Source of the DNA: Deltaproteobacteria bacterium
GTDB taxonomy: Bacteria; Desulfobacterota; Desulfobulbia; Desulfobulbales; Desulfobulbaceae
Direction: 5' to 3'
DNA: 64,000 bases
Assembly: GCA_024280455.1 (NCBI GenBank)
Contig: JAJRQC010000054.1
Location: 1 to 64,000, forward strand
The translations under genes and the position numbers were made by a program. Below are positions 18,133-27,464 of this stretch, in pieces (the first letter of the stretch is position 1; the number at the start of each line of letters is the position of its first letter). The notes under the pieces were generated by a model, which was not told where the DNA came from, did not search any database, and saw only the letters and a program-made list of their open reading frames with translations.

Positions 18133-20134
18133 TATTGTACGGATTCTTTTTTTCGGCCTGTTGCCGGTTCTGCTGGCTGTTTCCTGTGTGCAGACCGGCA
18201 AGCGGACGGAGAGGGCTCCGGCCCGAAGCTGTCTGGACTGCCATCCTGAAATGGGGAATGCCTTCAAGGACGGTAATGTCCATGCACCGGTGAAAGAGAA
18301 CCGCTGTGCCCCCTGTCATCAGCCCCATGGGCTCATAGGCGGTCTCTTCCTTCGTGAACCGGAACCGGAACTCTGTTATTCCTGCCATGAAGAGCTGAAA
18401 CCCTCTTCAACCCAAAAATCTATTCATCAGCCCGTGGCTGCCGGGAGATGCAACAGTTGTCATGAACCGCACAACAGTCCTTTTGCTTTCCTGTTGAAGG
18501 CCCCGGCTGCAGAAACCTGTTTTAGCTGTCATGATCGCAGCCTCTTTCAGAAGAAATATATCCATGCCCCGCTGGAAGACGGATGCAGATCCTGCCATGA
18601 CCCGCATTCCTCAGACAATGTCTCCCTGCTGACCAGTGGGCCTGATACCCTGTGTCGATCCTGCCATCAGGTTGACAATACATCTTTTATCAAGGCGCAT
18701 AATGAGTACCCGGTCCAAAGTGGATGCCTGCAGTGTCATACCCCCCATGCCGGTGATCGGCCGAAGCTGCTCAAGAAAAATGTCCATGATCCGGTGGACA
18801 AGGGACAGTGCGATGCCTGTCACCGGGTGGAGAAGGACAAGGTGCTGACCAAGGATACGGCCGACGCTCTTTGCCTGCTCTGCCATGATACACCGCAAAA
18901 CAATCAGGAAAGCACACACCAGCCCTGGCTGCAGGAGCAATGTACTGCCTGTCATGCAGTCCATGCAAGTGATTACAAGGCATTACTCAGCAAGCCTCCG
19001 GAGTTACTCTGCCTGGACTGTCACGACCAGGGGACACGGCGCGAGGTAGTAATTCAGCAGGAGAGCGATCCGGGAATAGACGGCAGGCAACCTGCCGACC
19101 CCGTCGTTGAGCCGATACAAAGTGTTCATCAACCGGTTGCCGAAGGCAACTGTCTCGGATGCCATAACGGCCATGATTCCGGGCAGAAGTTTTTACTTAA
19201 GCAGGACGAAAAAACCCTCTGTCTCGGTTGCCACAAAGGTGCGGTTTTTGCCTCCAAAACACGATCCCATCCTCCGGCAAAGGGACAGGGGTGCGACACC
19301 TGCCATCAGCCGCATGACTCGGCCAATATTTCTTTACTCATTGCCCCGCAGGCGACCCTCTGTTTCGGCTGTCATAAACGGGCGGCGGATGAACGGGGGC
19401 GGCTCAGCCTGCACCGGCCTTTTGCCGATGGTAACTGTGTCGGCTGTCACAAGCTGCACGATCCGAAATCCGGCAGCTTTCTGAAGCAATCGGACCGCAA
19501 CGGCGCTCTCTGCCTGTCCTGCCATGAGAATGTTCGCAAGACGGGTGAAAATATTCAGACCCATCAGCCGGTTGTCCGGGGACGTTGCCAGCGGTGTCAC
19601 GCACCTCATTCGGCGGATTTTCCTTCGGTTCTCCGGCAGGATCCGGGCGAGCTCTGTATTTCGTGCCACCAAGATATCGACCGGGGAATACAGCGTTCCT
19701 CGGTACCGCATGAACCGGCCCGCCAGGGAGAATGCCTCAGTTGTCATGTTGCCCACGGCTCACCCCATGAGGCCATGCTCAATAAGGGACAACCGCTTTT
19801 ATGTTTAAGCTGTCATACCGAGGTGGCGCAATTCTGGCGCAAGGGCGTGGCCCATAAACCGGCGATACGGGATTGCATGCAATGCCACAGTGCTCATGGT
19901 TCCAATGTTCAGGGCATGCTCAATACAGGCCGGGGGGAGCTGTGCGGCCGCTGTCATCAGCTTACAGGTAAAGAATTCCTGATCAAGCACGGAAATATTC
20001 AGCCGGGTTCCGACTCCTGTGTCAGTTGTCATGATGCGCACGGCGGACCGGATAAGGGGCTCCTGTATCCTGTCGGCCACGCCCCTTTCCTGGAAGGTAC
20101 CTGTACACCCTGTCACAGCGGGGGGGCGAAGTGA
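18113..20134 (+). CDS. 26-haem c-type cytochrome, doubled-CXXCH repeat family
   Basis: 673 residues with 26 CXXCH motifs, counted directly, spread evenly from CLDCH near residue 40 to CTPCH near the C-terminus. They alternate CXXCH-xPH with CXXCH in ~40-45-residue units, as in doubled-CXXCH (NrfB/c3-like) chains. Free HQP, HEP and HxPV histidines between motifs are likely distal ligands. The N-terminus is a signal with AVSC, a weak lipobox, so it may be lipid-anchored. Such a wire-like molecule could span much of the periplasm. It overlaps the PPIase upstream and, by TGATG, the 16-haem gene downstream. Substrate and exact location are inferred. Confidence 0.92.
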   Translation: MKKKLYSIVRILFFGLLPVLLAVSCVQTGKRTERAPARSCLDCHPEMGNAFKDGNVHAPVKENRCAPCHQPHGLIGGLFLREPEPELCYSCHEELKPSSTQKSIHQPVAAGRCNSCHEPHNSPFAFLLKAPAAETCFSCHDRSLFQKKYIHAPLEDGCRSCHDPHSSDNVSLLTSGPDTLCRSCHQVDNTSFIKAHNEYPVQSGCLQCHTPHAGDRPKLLKKNVHDPVDKGQCDACHRVEKDKVLTKDTADALCLLCHDTPQNNQESTHQPWLQEQCTACHAVHASDYKALLSKPPELLCLDCHDQGTRREVVIQQESDPGIDGRQPADPVVEPIQSVHQPVAEGNCLGCHNGHDSGQKFLLKQDEKTLCLGCHKGAVFASKTRSHPPAKGQGCDTCHQPHDSANISLLIAPQATLCFGCHKRAADERGRLSLHRPFADGNCVGCHKLHDPKSGSFLKQSDRNGALCLSCHENVRKTGENIQTHQPVVRGRCQRCHAPHSADFPSVLRQDPGELCISCHQDIDRGIQRSSVPHEPARQGECLSCHVAHGSPHEAMLNKGQPLLCLSCHTEVAQFWRKGVAHKPAIRDCMQCHSAHGSNVQGMLNTGRGELCGRCHQLTGKEFLIKHGNIQPGSDSCVSCHDAHGGPDKGLLYPVGHAPFLEGTCTPCHSGGAK

Positions 20135-21306
20135 TGCGAAATTCCGTTCTCGTCATGTTTCTTTTGATTGTTGTTGCGCTGCTGTCTGTGGATAGGTCGC
20201 AGGCCGCCGATGTCTCCTGTTTCAAATGTCACGATCCCGCACGGTTTACCGGCAAGGTTGTGCATAAACCGGTTGCCGATGCCAGGTGTGATGTCTGTCA
20301 TAATCCCCATGTGGCCCGCTATAAGGGGCTGCTGCGCCAGCGGCAGGATGTACTCTGTTATTCCTGTCACCGGCAGCAGGAGAAGGCGTTTGCCCGGGGA
20401 GTTGTCCATGATCCTGTTGCCCGCGGTAACTGCAGCGCCTGTCATGCTCCGCATGCGGGGAGCAGAAAGGGCCTTATTCGTGATGATCCGGCCGCAGACT
20501 GTTTTGCCTGTCATAAAGAGTTACCTGAAAAGTATCAGGTGACCCATAGGCCGTATGCAGAAGGACGGTGTATGAGCTGTCATCGCCCCCATCAGGCGGA
20601 TAATCTCCAGCTGCTTGCAGGTGACAGTGACCATCTTTGTCTTTCCTGTCATGAGCTTGCCGAGCTGGAAAAAGGACATGAAGATTTTCCCAGCAAGCTC
20701 AAGAATTGTCTTTCCTGTCATAATCCCCACGGCAGTGAGCGGGCCGGGCTTATCCGAAACGTTCTGCATCAGCCCTTCAAGGATGGGTGCGGTTCCTGTC
20801 ATGACGGTTCCGCCGGGCTGGGAATGGCAAACTGTTTGAAGTGTCATCCGGATGTGCAGGAGCAGATGCTTGCTCCGCACAGTCATTTGAGCCAAACCAA
20901 CGGCAACAGTTGCCTGAACTGCCACTCTCCCCATGCCGGCGATGACGACAACCTGTTGAAGGGCCCGGAACGACTGCTCTGTGCTTCATGCCACGGGCAG
21001 ACCATGGCCGGTTACCGGCAGAGTCGATATCGACATTCGGATATCCAGGACTGCAGTGGCTGTCACGAAGTGCACGGCAGCCGCAATCTGGCCATGCTCA
21101 AAGGGGATGGCAACGGCGTATGTGTTCAGTGCCACGAGACCCAGGGCAAGTTTACCCATCCGGTCGGGCCCGGCGTACTTGATCGTTTTACCGGACAGAT
21201 GGTCACCTGTGTCTCCTGTCATAATCCCATGGGAACGGAGTTTGAATATCATCTGGTCCGGGAAGGGAAAAAAGCCCTGTGTATTGTCTGTCACCGGGCC
21301 TATTGA
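20134..21306 (+). CDS. 16-haem c-type cytochrome, doubled-CXXCH repeat family
   Basis: 390 residues with a cleavable signal ending near SQAAD and 16 CXXCH motifs (CFKCH to CIVCH). The repeat style is the same as in the upstream 26-haem protein (GRCMSCHRPH, NCLSCHNPHG), so the two probably arose by duplication of one unit. Combined they supply 42 haems. ATG 20134 shares a base with the upstream TGA, so translation is coupled; GTG 20131 is an alternative. No lipobox is seen, which suggests a soluble periplasmic or complex-bound protein. An inverted repeat lies downstream. Confidence 0.92.
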   Translation: MRNSVLVMFLLIVVALLSVDRSQAADVSCFKCHDPARFTGKVVHKPVADARCDVCHNPHVARYKGLLRQRQDVLCYSCHRQQEKAFARGVVHDPVARGNCSACHAPHAGSRKGLIRDDPAADCFACHKELPEKYQVTHRPYAEGRCMSCHRPHQADNLQLLAGDSDHLCLSCHELAELEKGHEDFPSKLKNCLSCHNPHGSERAGLIRNVLHQPFKDGCGSCHDGSAGLGMANCLKCHPDVQEQMLAPHSHLSQTNGNSCLNCHSPHAGDDDNLLKGPERLLCASCHGQTMAGYRQSRYRHSDIQDCSGCHEVHGSRNLAMLKGDGNGVCVQCHETQGKFTHPVGPGVLDRFTGQMVTCVSCHNPMGTEFEYHLVREGKKALCIVCHRAY

Positions 21307-21313
21307 TGGGCCC

Positions 21314-21442
21314 GTTGATTAGTGGTATATTCGCCCAATCTCCGCGTTATACGAAAATTTTTATCCTCGGAATATCAACTATATGCCTGTGGTAAAAATT
21401 TTCGTATGCCTTGACCTTGAACGAAAATCCTCATTAATCAAC
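21314..21442. repeat. Nested inverted repeats after the 16-haem cytochrome gene
   Basis: The outer arms are GTTGATTA (21314-21321) and TAATCAAC (21435-21442). The inner arms are ATACGAAAATTTTTA (21349-21363) and its exact complement at 21393-21407. A further ACGAAAAT copy lies at 21421. The ~130-bp unit could be a palindromic mobile remnant or an mRNA processing structure between two parts of the operon. Confidence 0.65.
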
Positions 21443-21527
21443 AGACTCATTGATGTGCTTTTAGATTGCCCGGGAGTTGGTTTTCTGTTCATGCATGCCT
21501 GATCTTGAAAACATGGAGAAAAAATAT

Positions 21528-22421
21528 ATGGTTAAGCTGTTAAATCGGGGTGCTTTCATCGTCTCTTTAATCATAGCAATGCTGTCGACAGGGTGCCTGG
21601 CAGAGGGAAAAACCGTTTCCGGGTGGGCCTGGCAGCGGGTGTTGAAACAGGACCGGTTTCAGGATGCCATGCAGATGCCCACCGCCATGTTTGTCGATGC
21701 GGAAAAAGGACATTATTATGTTGTTGATTCGGGCAGAAACCGGCTGCTTTCTTTTAACCGTCAGGGGGAACTGCTCAACATTTTTAATGCCGGCAGGGCG
21801 CTGCAGACACCTTTTGACATGGTCAAGACCGGTGTCGGTGGAATCTGGGTGGTGGAGAAGGGAAAAAACAGCCTGAGCTATATTGATCTCAAGGCCAGAA
21901 CAGTTACCCCGGCCACCCTGTATTTTAAAGGGACGCTTGTCTATCCCGACCGGATCGAATCTGCAGGCTCCATGCTCTACGTTCTGGATAAGGCAACCGG
22001 TTCGATCATTTCCTATGACTCTGATCTTGTAGCAAAAACACGATTTTCCTGTTCTGACTGCGGTACGGGATTTGTTGACTTCAAGATTCACGGCAAGAGG
22101 ATCTGGGCTCTGGACCAACAGGGGAAGGCGGTATATCGTTTTCGCCTGGATGGAACCAGGGAGGCAGTAATACAACTGGGCGATACTGTTAATTTTCCCG
22201 TTTCACTGGATATTGGTCCCTCCGGCTATATCTATGTTCTGGATCGGCATGCACGGGACGTGGCGGTTTATGATAAGGGCGGCGTCTTTAAATATCGATT
22301 TCTCGGCAAAGGTATCTCCAGGGGACAGTTGTACTACCCGGTGGAAATTCGTTTCGACCCGTGGGGTGGACTGTGTGTTGTTGATGAAGGCAATGCCAGG
22401 GTGGAGATATTTACGCGGTAA
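21528..22421 (+). CDS. NHL-type beta-propeller protein, exported
   Basis: 297 residues. A hydrophobic N-terminus ends in LSTGC, a possible lipobox. Repeated blades follow the NHL pattern: PTAMFVDAEKGHYYVVDSGRNRLLSFNRQGE, YVLDKATGSIISYD, YIYVLDRHARDVAVYDKGG and FDPWGGLCVVDEGNARVEIF. About six blades are likely. ATG 21528 has GGAG 9 nt upstream and is preferred over 21477 and 21513. It lies directly before OmcS-like paralogue 3. Propellers recur beside nanowire cytochromes; a scaffold or capping role is inferred. Confidence 0.8.
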   Translation: MVKLLNRGAFIVSLIIAMLSTGCLAEGKTVSGWAWQRVLKQDRFQDAMQMPTAMFVDAEKGHYYVVDSGRNRLLSFNRQGELLNIFNAGRALQTPFDMVKTGVGGIWVVEKGKNSLSYIDLKARTVTPATLYFKGTLVYPDRIESAGSMLYVLDKATGSIISYDSDLVAKTRFSCSDCGTGFVDFKIHGKRIWALDQQGKAVYRFRLDGTREAVIQLGDTVNFPVSLDIGPSGYIYVLDRHARDVAVYDKGGVFKYRFLGKGISRGQLYYPVEIRFDPWGGLCVVDEGNARVEIFTR

Positions 22422-22435
22422 CGAGGTTGGCGATC

Positions 22436-23506
22436 ATGGGAAAAAAAACCGGGCTCACCGGGGTATTGACGGTGACCGCACTGCTGAGTGTCCTGGCTGT
22501 TCCCTGTCCGGCAAGGGTGACGGGGGTCTGTGTCAACTGTCATACCATGCATAACTCACAGAACAATCTGACCGTTACCGACAGCGGCAGTCCGAATCAG
22601 GCCCTGCTGATCTCCGATTGCATAGGATGTCACACCGGACAGAACACGGGTGGCAGCAATGTGGAACCCTATGTCCATGATACCAGCCCGCCCCTGTACA
22701 GTACGACCGGCACCGAAGCAGACTCCAATACCCTGGCCGGCGGGAACTTCTACTGGGTTTCCAGCGGGCTGGATCGGATGGGGCATAACGTCGAGGGACT
22801 TGCCACTTCCGATGCAACTCTGTCCCTTCCCCCAGGTGGTGACGGCAGTTTTTCCGGACAACTGCGCTGTGCCGGCAGCATGGGATGCCATGGCAACCCG
22901 CTGGAGGCCGAACAGATCCCGGCCTTGAAGGGAGGGCACCATTATAAGGATCATTCCATCTGGCAGGATGGGAGTACCCTTGCAAAGAGCTACCGGTTCC
23001 TTGATACAATTCAGGGCTTCGGCGATTCCTCGTATGAATACCGTCCGACCGATCTGCGCCACAACAAATACTATGGACTTGATCGGAGTGCGGAAACCGA
23101 TCAGGCCCCGGGAACTATCAGTTCGCTTTGTGCCCGCTGTCATAAATATTTTCATAACGGCACCGACAGCGTTGCGCCAGGCAGCACCTTCGGCACCGGG
23201 GTGTGGATACGTCACCCGACGGATTTCGATATGTCGAATGCGACCTCTTCCGGTGAGTACCAGCTGTACAATGGTGGTACCGGTACCGGCAACCCCTATT
23301 CAGTGATTTCTCCGGTGGCCACGGCCGACGTTTCTACGACCCTGAACACGACGATTTATGCCTCTTCAGGTGATGCCGTGGTTATGTGTCTTTCCTGTCA
23401 CCGAGCCCATGGATCTCCCTATACAAGTTCCCTGCGCTGGGATTATAAGGCCTGGCCGGCCGGGGGCTACAATGGGTGTGCAGTCTGTCATACAAGCAAA
23501 AATTGA
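22436..23506 (+). CDS. OmcS/OmcE-type multihaem cytochrome, paralogue 3
   Basis: 356 residues. The signal peptide ends near CPARV. Haem motifs are CVNCH (in CVNCHTMHNSQ), CIGCH, CARCH, CLSCH and CAVCH, plus the CX5CH variant CAGSMGCHG in the same position as in paralogues 1 and 2. It shares GGNFYW, GHNV, SYRFLD, VWIRHPTDFDMSN and CLSCHRAHGSPYTSSLRWDY with them. ATG 22436 with GAGG upstream is preferred to TTG 22427. It starts 14 bp after the propeller gene, so both are co-transcribed. This is the paralogue set deepest in the operon and the best candidate for the main filament subunit. Confidence 0.88.
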   Translation: MGKKTGLTGVLTVTALLSVLAVPCPARVTGVCVNCHTMHNSQNNLTVTDSGSPNQALLISDCIGCHTGQNTGGSNVEPYVHDTSPPLYSTTGTEADSNTLAGGNFYWVSSGLDRMGHNVEGLATSDATLSLPPGGDGSFSGQLRCAGSMGCHGNPLEAEQIPALKGGHHYKDHSIWQDGSTLAKSYRFLDTIQGFGDSSYEYRPTDLRHNKYYGLDRSAETDQAPGTISSLCARCHKYFHNGTDSVAPGSTFGTGVWIRHPTDFDMSNATSSGEYQLYNGGTGTGNPYSVISPVATADVSTTLNTTIYASSGDAVVMCLSCHRAHGSPYTSSLRWDYKAWPAGGYNGCAVCHTSKN

Positions 23507-23527
23507 CCAATCGGAATATATGCTGAT

Positions 23528-24811
23528 ATGAAAAATTTTGTGTTCTTTGTTGTATTATTTCTGTTGTGCTCACTGTAGGGAGGATGGGTCCGGGCGGGCA
23601 CGTATCTTGACTCCGCCCACGGTTCAGCCGCCGACGGGGTCTTTCGCCCGATAATCGGTAATACTCCTCCAGCCGGTTTCGGCTATTCACGGGGAAACTG
23701 TGCCCACTGCCATGAACAGCATTCTTCCTTTGCCGGTTCGGAACCTGCACCGGTGACCGGTGCCGTCCATTTTGCCCTCTTTGCAGCCAACTTTAATACC
23801 GCTATAAACCAGGGCCCCTATGCGGAGGCGCACAACGTCTGTTTTTACTGCCATAACGATGCTGGTACCGTGCAGCCGGTGACCAACAACGATTACAGTG
23901 CAGTTTTTGGCTGCGCCCCTGTGGATACAACTTCCATCATGTCGACCATGAACCAGTTATCCTACCATAATCTGTATGATATCTGGAATTTTTCCACCGG
24001 CCGATTTTCCTGGTTTAAAAATGATTCCAACCCCTGTGACTCCTGCCATAACCCGCATCTTGCCAAACGAAACTGGACCAATCCCAAGGACCCGACCTTG
24101 TCGGTTATGTCAAAACCGACGGATCACTTCAAGCTCTGGGGAACCACCGAGACCATGGGCAGCGTCTATAATACCAGGTATGAACCACCGTATTGTTCGC
24201 CAAGCTTGACCGATCGGGAACCGGGCGCCAGCCCTGATGCGGTGAGCGGCAGAGATGCGACCCCGGATTATGTCGGTTTCTGTACTGATTGCCACAATAC
24301 GACCGACACAATTTACAGCACCAGCCTGGGACGGAATCTTTTGCCCATTGACTGGAGCAACAGCGGCGATAAACACGGCCTGCTGCCCATGGACGGCGGC
24401 CTGGACATCAAGCCGCCTTTTGCCGCAACCGGGGATTATGTCCTCTCCTGCCTCAACTGCCATGAGCCGCATGGTGCTTCCAATGTTATGCTGATCAGGC
24501 GCTGGGTCAACGGCGGTGCCCTGTCCGGCACTATTCCTGTCTACCAGGGTAATGAATGGGGATATCTCTGCAGGAGATGTCACCTGGATGACCTGGAATC
24601 CGGATATAGCTCAACTGCCAATGCCTGGTATTATGTCCATCATTCCAGCGCTGACAGGCCATACCCGGGCCCACTGCCCAATTGCAGTACATGCCATGGC
24701 CCTGGTCCACCAAGTACGAATCCCATAGATTGTGACCAGTGTCATTACCATGGGGCAGTGGTCGATATTATATACGGCGGTAACGCCGGCACATCAAGGA
24801 GATCTTTTTAA
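23528..24811 (+). CDS. Octahaem c-type cytochrome with in-frame TAG at codon 17 (possible pseudogene)
   Basis: From ATG 23528 the frame reads a hydrophobic signal-like start, hits TAG at 23576-23578 and then continues open to 24811. After the TAG come GGWVRAGTYLDSAHG and GNCAHCHEQH, and then CFYCH, CDSCH, CTDCH, CLNCH, CRRCH, CSTCH and CDQCH, giving eight CXXCH in all. No ATG, GTG or TTG occurs in frame between the TAG and GTG 23753. A start there would lose both the export signal and the first haem. The rest shows no decay. Options are a recent nonsense mutation, amber read-through or a sequence error. It ends one base before the next gene. Confidence 0.75.
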
Positions 24812-26251
24812 ATGTATGTGCGCAGCCTGACAAACGGTGTTGTTGTTGCCCTCCTGTTGGTTGCTTTGTTGCAGCTTTCAGGCTGCACGTCCCCAGGCAG
24901 TTCATCCTCCGGTACGTCTTTGCCGGTGCTGTCCGGAAATGGCAGGGTTTCCCTTTTTCTCAGTCTGAAGGAGGACCGGGGGGCTGATCTGGAGATGCGG
25001 ATACGCTCCATTGAGCTGCTGTCCGAGGGCGGCAGTTGGCAACCCCTTGGCGCCGAGGTGGTTACGGTTCGATCCGGCACAATCGGGAACCGTCAGGTCT
25101 TTATCGGCAGATCCTTGTTGGTGCCGGGATATTATTCACGCCTGCGGCTGAACCTGATTGATGCCGCTCTCTATCAGCGTATGGATGAACGGATTCCCCT
25201 TACCCTGGAGACAGAGGTTGTCGAGATCAAGATTCCTGATCCTCTGTATATCGATAAGGGAGATTCGCGCTCCCTTTTTCTGTCCTGGGATGTTCAGGCC
25301 TCGCTTGCTGAAGGAGCCCGCTTCAGGCCTGTTTTAAGGCTTGCTCCCAGCTTGAAAAACCTCATTGCCGACGTGGCCTATGTCGCCTGCCCCGATATCA
25401 ATACGGTGTATATGATCCGTACGGATAAAAATCAGGTTCTTGATTCGCTGGGCGTAGCCGGGGCACCGACCTACCTGTTGCGGGCACCTTTTATACCCGC
25501 CGAAAACCTGTATGCTTTGACTCCGGAAGATCTGGGGGTTAAGCGTATTGCTGCGGCGGCAAACAGGGTGGTGGAAACCTATCGCTTATCTATGAGCGGA
25601 AAGCCGACCCATATGGCTCTGGGACCGGCCGGAAGGCGGGCCTATCTCATTGACCGGAAACGGGGGAACATTCTGCGGATGGATCTGCAGTCCGGCACTG
25701 TTGACCTGCGGGCACGCCTGGGGCACGGGCCGGTATATATCATTTACCTGAAAAAAAGAAATCTGCTGGCGGTCTCTTTTTCCCTGTCCCAGACCGTGGT
25801 TCTGGTTGATCCGGAACATCTGAGTCCGGTGCAGACCATTTCAACCTCGGGTCGGCCGGAGGGACTTGCGGTCTGGAAGGACAGGCTGCTCTATATTGCG
25901 GAGTCGGGTTCCAACACGGTTTTGCAGTATGACCTGGAGCAGAGCCGGACGGTGAGGCGAATACCGGTCGGGTTCAGCCCCCGGCGCATCCTGGCGCTTG
26001 ACAATATGATCTATGTTGCCGACTACGGGTCGAAATCCATTTCCATGCTGCGGCCGGGTCAGCTGGGGGTGACGAGGGCCATCCCTCTGTCCGGGCGTCC
26101 GCTTGAGCTGGCCGATGTTGCGAGCCGGAAATTTATTTATGTCGGCAATGAAGAGGAAAAGGCCATAACCATTATCGATTCCGTCACCATGAAGGTGGTG
26201 GGCGCAATTGAACTCGGTGCCCGGCCCGCAGGAATTGTCGTTATGGATTGA
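24812..26251 (+). CDS. Beta-propeller lipoprotein (YncE/40-residue repeat type)
   Basis: 479 residues with a clear lipobox LSGC (Cys near residue 25). Residues about 40-180 form a beta-rich region resembling DUF4382-like domains (RVSLFLSLKEDRGADLEMRIRSIELLSEGG...). From ~190 a seven-bladed type propeller follows, with repeats such as VYMIRTDKNQVLDSLGV, TVVLVDPEHLSPVQTISTSGRPEGLAV, NMIYVADYGSKSISMLRPGQ and KAITIIDSVTMKVVGAIELGARPAGIVV. No enzyme motif is present. It sits between cytochrome genes and is probably a surface- or outer-membrane-anchored scaffold of the electron-transfer complex. The family is clear but the function is not. Confidence 0.72.
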   Translation: MYVRSLTNGVVVALLLVALLQLSGCTSPGSSSSGTSLPVLSGNGRVSLFLSLKEDRGADLEMRIRSIELLSEGGSWQPLGAEVVTVRSGTIGNRQVFIGRSLLVPGYYSRLRLNLIDAALYQRMDERIPLTLETEVVEIKIPDPLYIDKGDSRSLFLSWDVQASLAEGARFRPVLRLAPSLKNLIADVAYVACPDINTVYMIRTDKNQVLDSLGVAGAPTYLLRAPFIPAENLYALTPEDLGVKRIAAAANRVVETYRLSMSGKPTHMALGPAGRRAYLIDRKRGNILRMDLQSGTVDLRARLGHGPVYIIYLKKRNLLAVSFSLSQTVVLVDPEHLSPVQTISTSGRPEGLAVWKDRLLYIAESGSNTVLQYDLEQSRTVRRIPVGFSPRRILALDNMIYVADYGSKSISMLRPGQLGVTRAIPLSGRPLELADVASRKFIYVGNEEEKAITIIDSVTMKVVGAIELGARPAGIVVMD

Positions 26252-26276
26252 CTTGAGGTAACGTGGTGAAATTATT

Positions 26277-27464
26277 ATGTTGAATTCTATATTCAGGCAA
26301 CAGCTCTTCGTTATTTTTTTCCTGGCTGCGACCCTGTTCTGGTCGTGCCTGCTGTCCGTTGATCGGGCCAGTGCCTATACCGTGCTGACCCCTGCGCCCG
26401 GTACTGTGGTGATAATCCAGGCCCGGCGGCCCGTTACCCGTTTGATTGTACAGGTGACGGATCAGGATGAATTGTCCCGGATGCAGGTCCGGGAAATGAC
26501 GGGAAAAAATAGCGCGGGAAAAAATATCAAGCCGGTCGGAGTCTGGAAGGAACAGCAGATCTCGTATGTCAATTACCGGTTGGAACTGCAACCCGGGCTC
26601 AACACCTTTGTTATCGAGCCCGGGGAAACAAAGGTGACCATACGGTATCGGCCGGTGCGTACCCTGTCCAGTGTGGACTTTGAGGATCCTGAAGCCTTTC
26701 TCTTTCATCGCAGGGCCGTGGTCCCGACGTCCTGCACTCCCTGTCACAACAAAAGCCTGCCGAAGGATACCGGGCTGGATGAGAAGCGGATGGCAAAGGA
26801 GGGAAACTTTTCTCCTCTCTGTTTTTCCTGTCATCGTCGCCTGATTACAGGCGAAAAATGGCTGCACGGCCCTTCGGCCAATGTCGACTGCATGTCCTGC
26901 CATGACCTGGGCGGAAAAAAAACCAAGGTAACCATTCCCTTCCGCAGGCGGGCGGAACTCTGTTTTGACTGTCATGTGAACAAGACGAAGCTGATGAAGG
27001 AGAAATATCTGCATGGGCCTTTTAAATTCGGTGACTGTACGGTTTGTCACGATCCTCATGGCAATGCATATAAGTTCCAGCTCTGGGCCGATGGCCGGGC
27101 CGAACTGTGCGTGGACTGCCACTCCGATAAAAAGAAATCCCTGAAAAAATCACTGGACTTTGTTTCCCATGGCATCATTGAGGGGAGCGGTTGTATTGCC
27201 TGTCATGATCCCCATGCCAGTGGTAATCCGTTTCAACTCTATAAGCCTGTCAATGAACTCTGTGTGAGTTGTCATATCAAACTGCAGGGGATCAAACGAG
27301 GCCATCCGGTGGGCAATCATCCATTGAGCGGGGTGGAGAATCCCCTTCGCAAGGGAAGAGAATTCGCTTGCTCAAGCTGCCATAATCCACATGGTTCCAA
27401 ATATCGTTATCTCCTGATCGGAGATCCGCTTGGCGGTCGTGTCTGTGGAAAATGTCATCACTGA
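26277..27464 (+). CDS. Decahaem c-type cytochrome with N-terminal beta domain
   Basis: 395 residues. The signal peptide ends near ASAYT. Residues about 35-145 have no haem site and look beta-rich (YTVLTPAPGTVVIIQARRPV...LNTFVIEPGETKVTIRY), perhaps a binding module. Ten CXXCH motifs follow (CTPCH, CFSCH, CMSCH, CFDCH, CTVCH, CVDCH, CIACH, CVSCH, CSSCH, CGKCH), the last at the C-terminus. The doubled-CXXCH pattern (CTVCHDPHG, CIACHDPHA, CSSCHNPHG) matches the 26- and 16-haem proteins. The beta domain suggests docking on a partner such as the following propeller, whose gene overlaps it by up to 35 bp. Confidence 0.9.
   Translation: MLNSIFRQQLFVIFFLAATLFWSCLLSVDRASAYTVLTPAPGTVVIIQARRPVTRLIVQVTDQDELSRMQVREMTGKNSAGKNIKPVGVWKEQQISYVNYRLELQPGLNTFVIEPGETKVTIRYRPVRTLSSVDFEDPEAFLFHRRAVVPTSCTPCHNKSLPKDTGLDEKRMAKEGNFSPLCFSCHRRLITGEKWLHGPSANVDCMSCHDLGGKKTKVTIPFRRRAELCFDCHVNKTKLMKEKYLHGPFKFGDCTVCHDPHGNAYKFQLWADGRAELCVDCHSDKKKSLKKSLDFVSHGIIEGSGCIACHDPHASGNPFQLYKPVNELCVSCHIKLQGIKRGHPVGNHPLSGVENPLRKGREFACSSCHNPHGSKYRYLLIGDPLGGRVCGKCHH

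Noticed and set aside
20022-20514. Minus-strand frames opposite the haem-rich genes
   Set aside because: Repeated Cys-His codons read backwards give open frames rich in Met, Thr and Gly; no real features.
23576-23578. TAG as pyrrolysine
   Set aside because: TAG ends other genes in this window, the site is in a signal peptide rather than a methyltransferase active site, and no pyl genes are visible.
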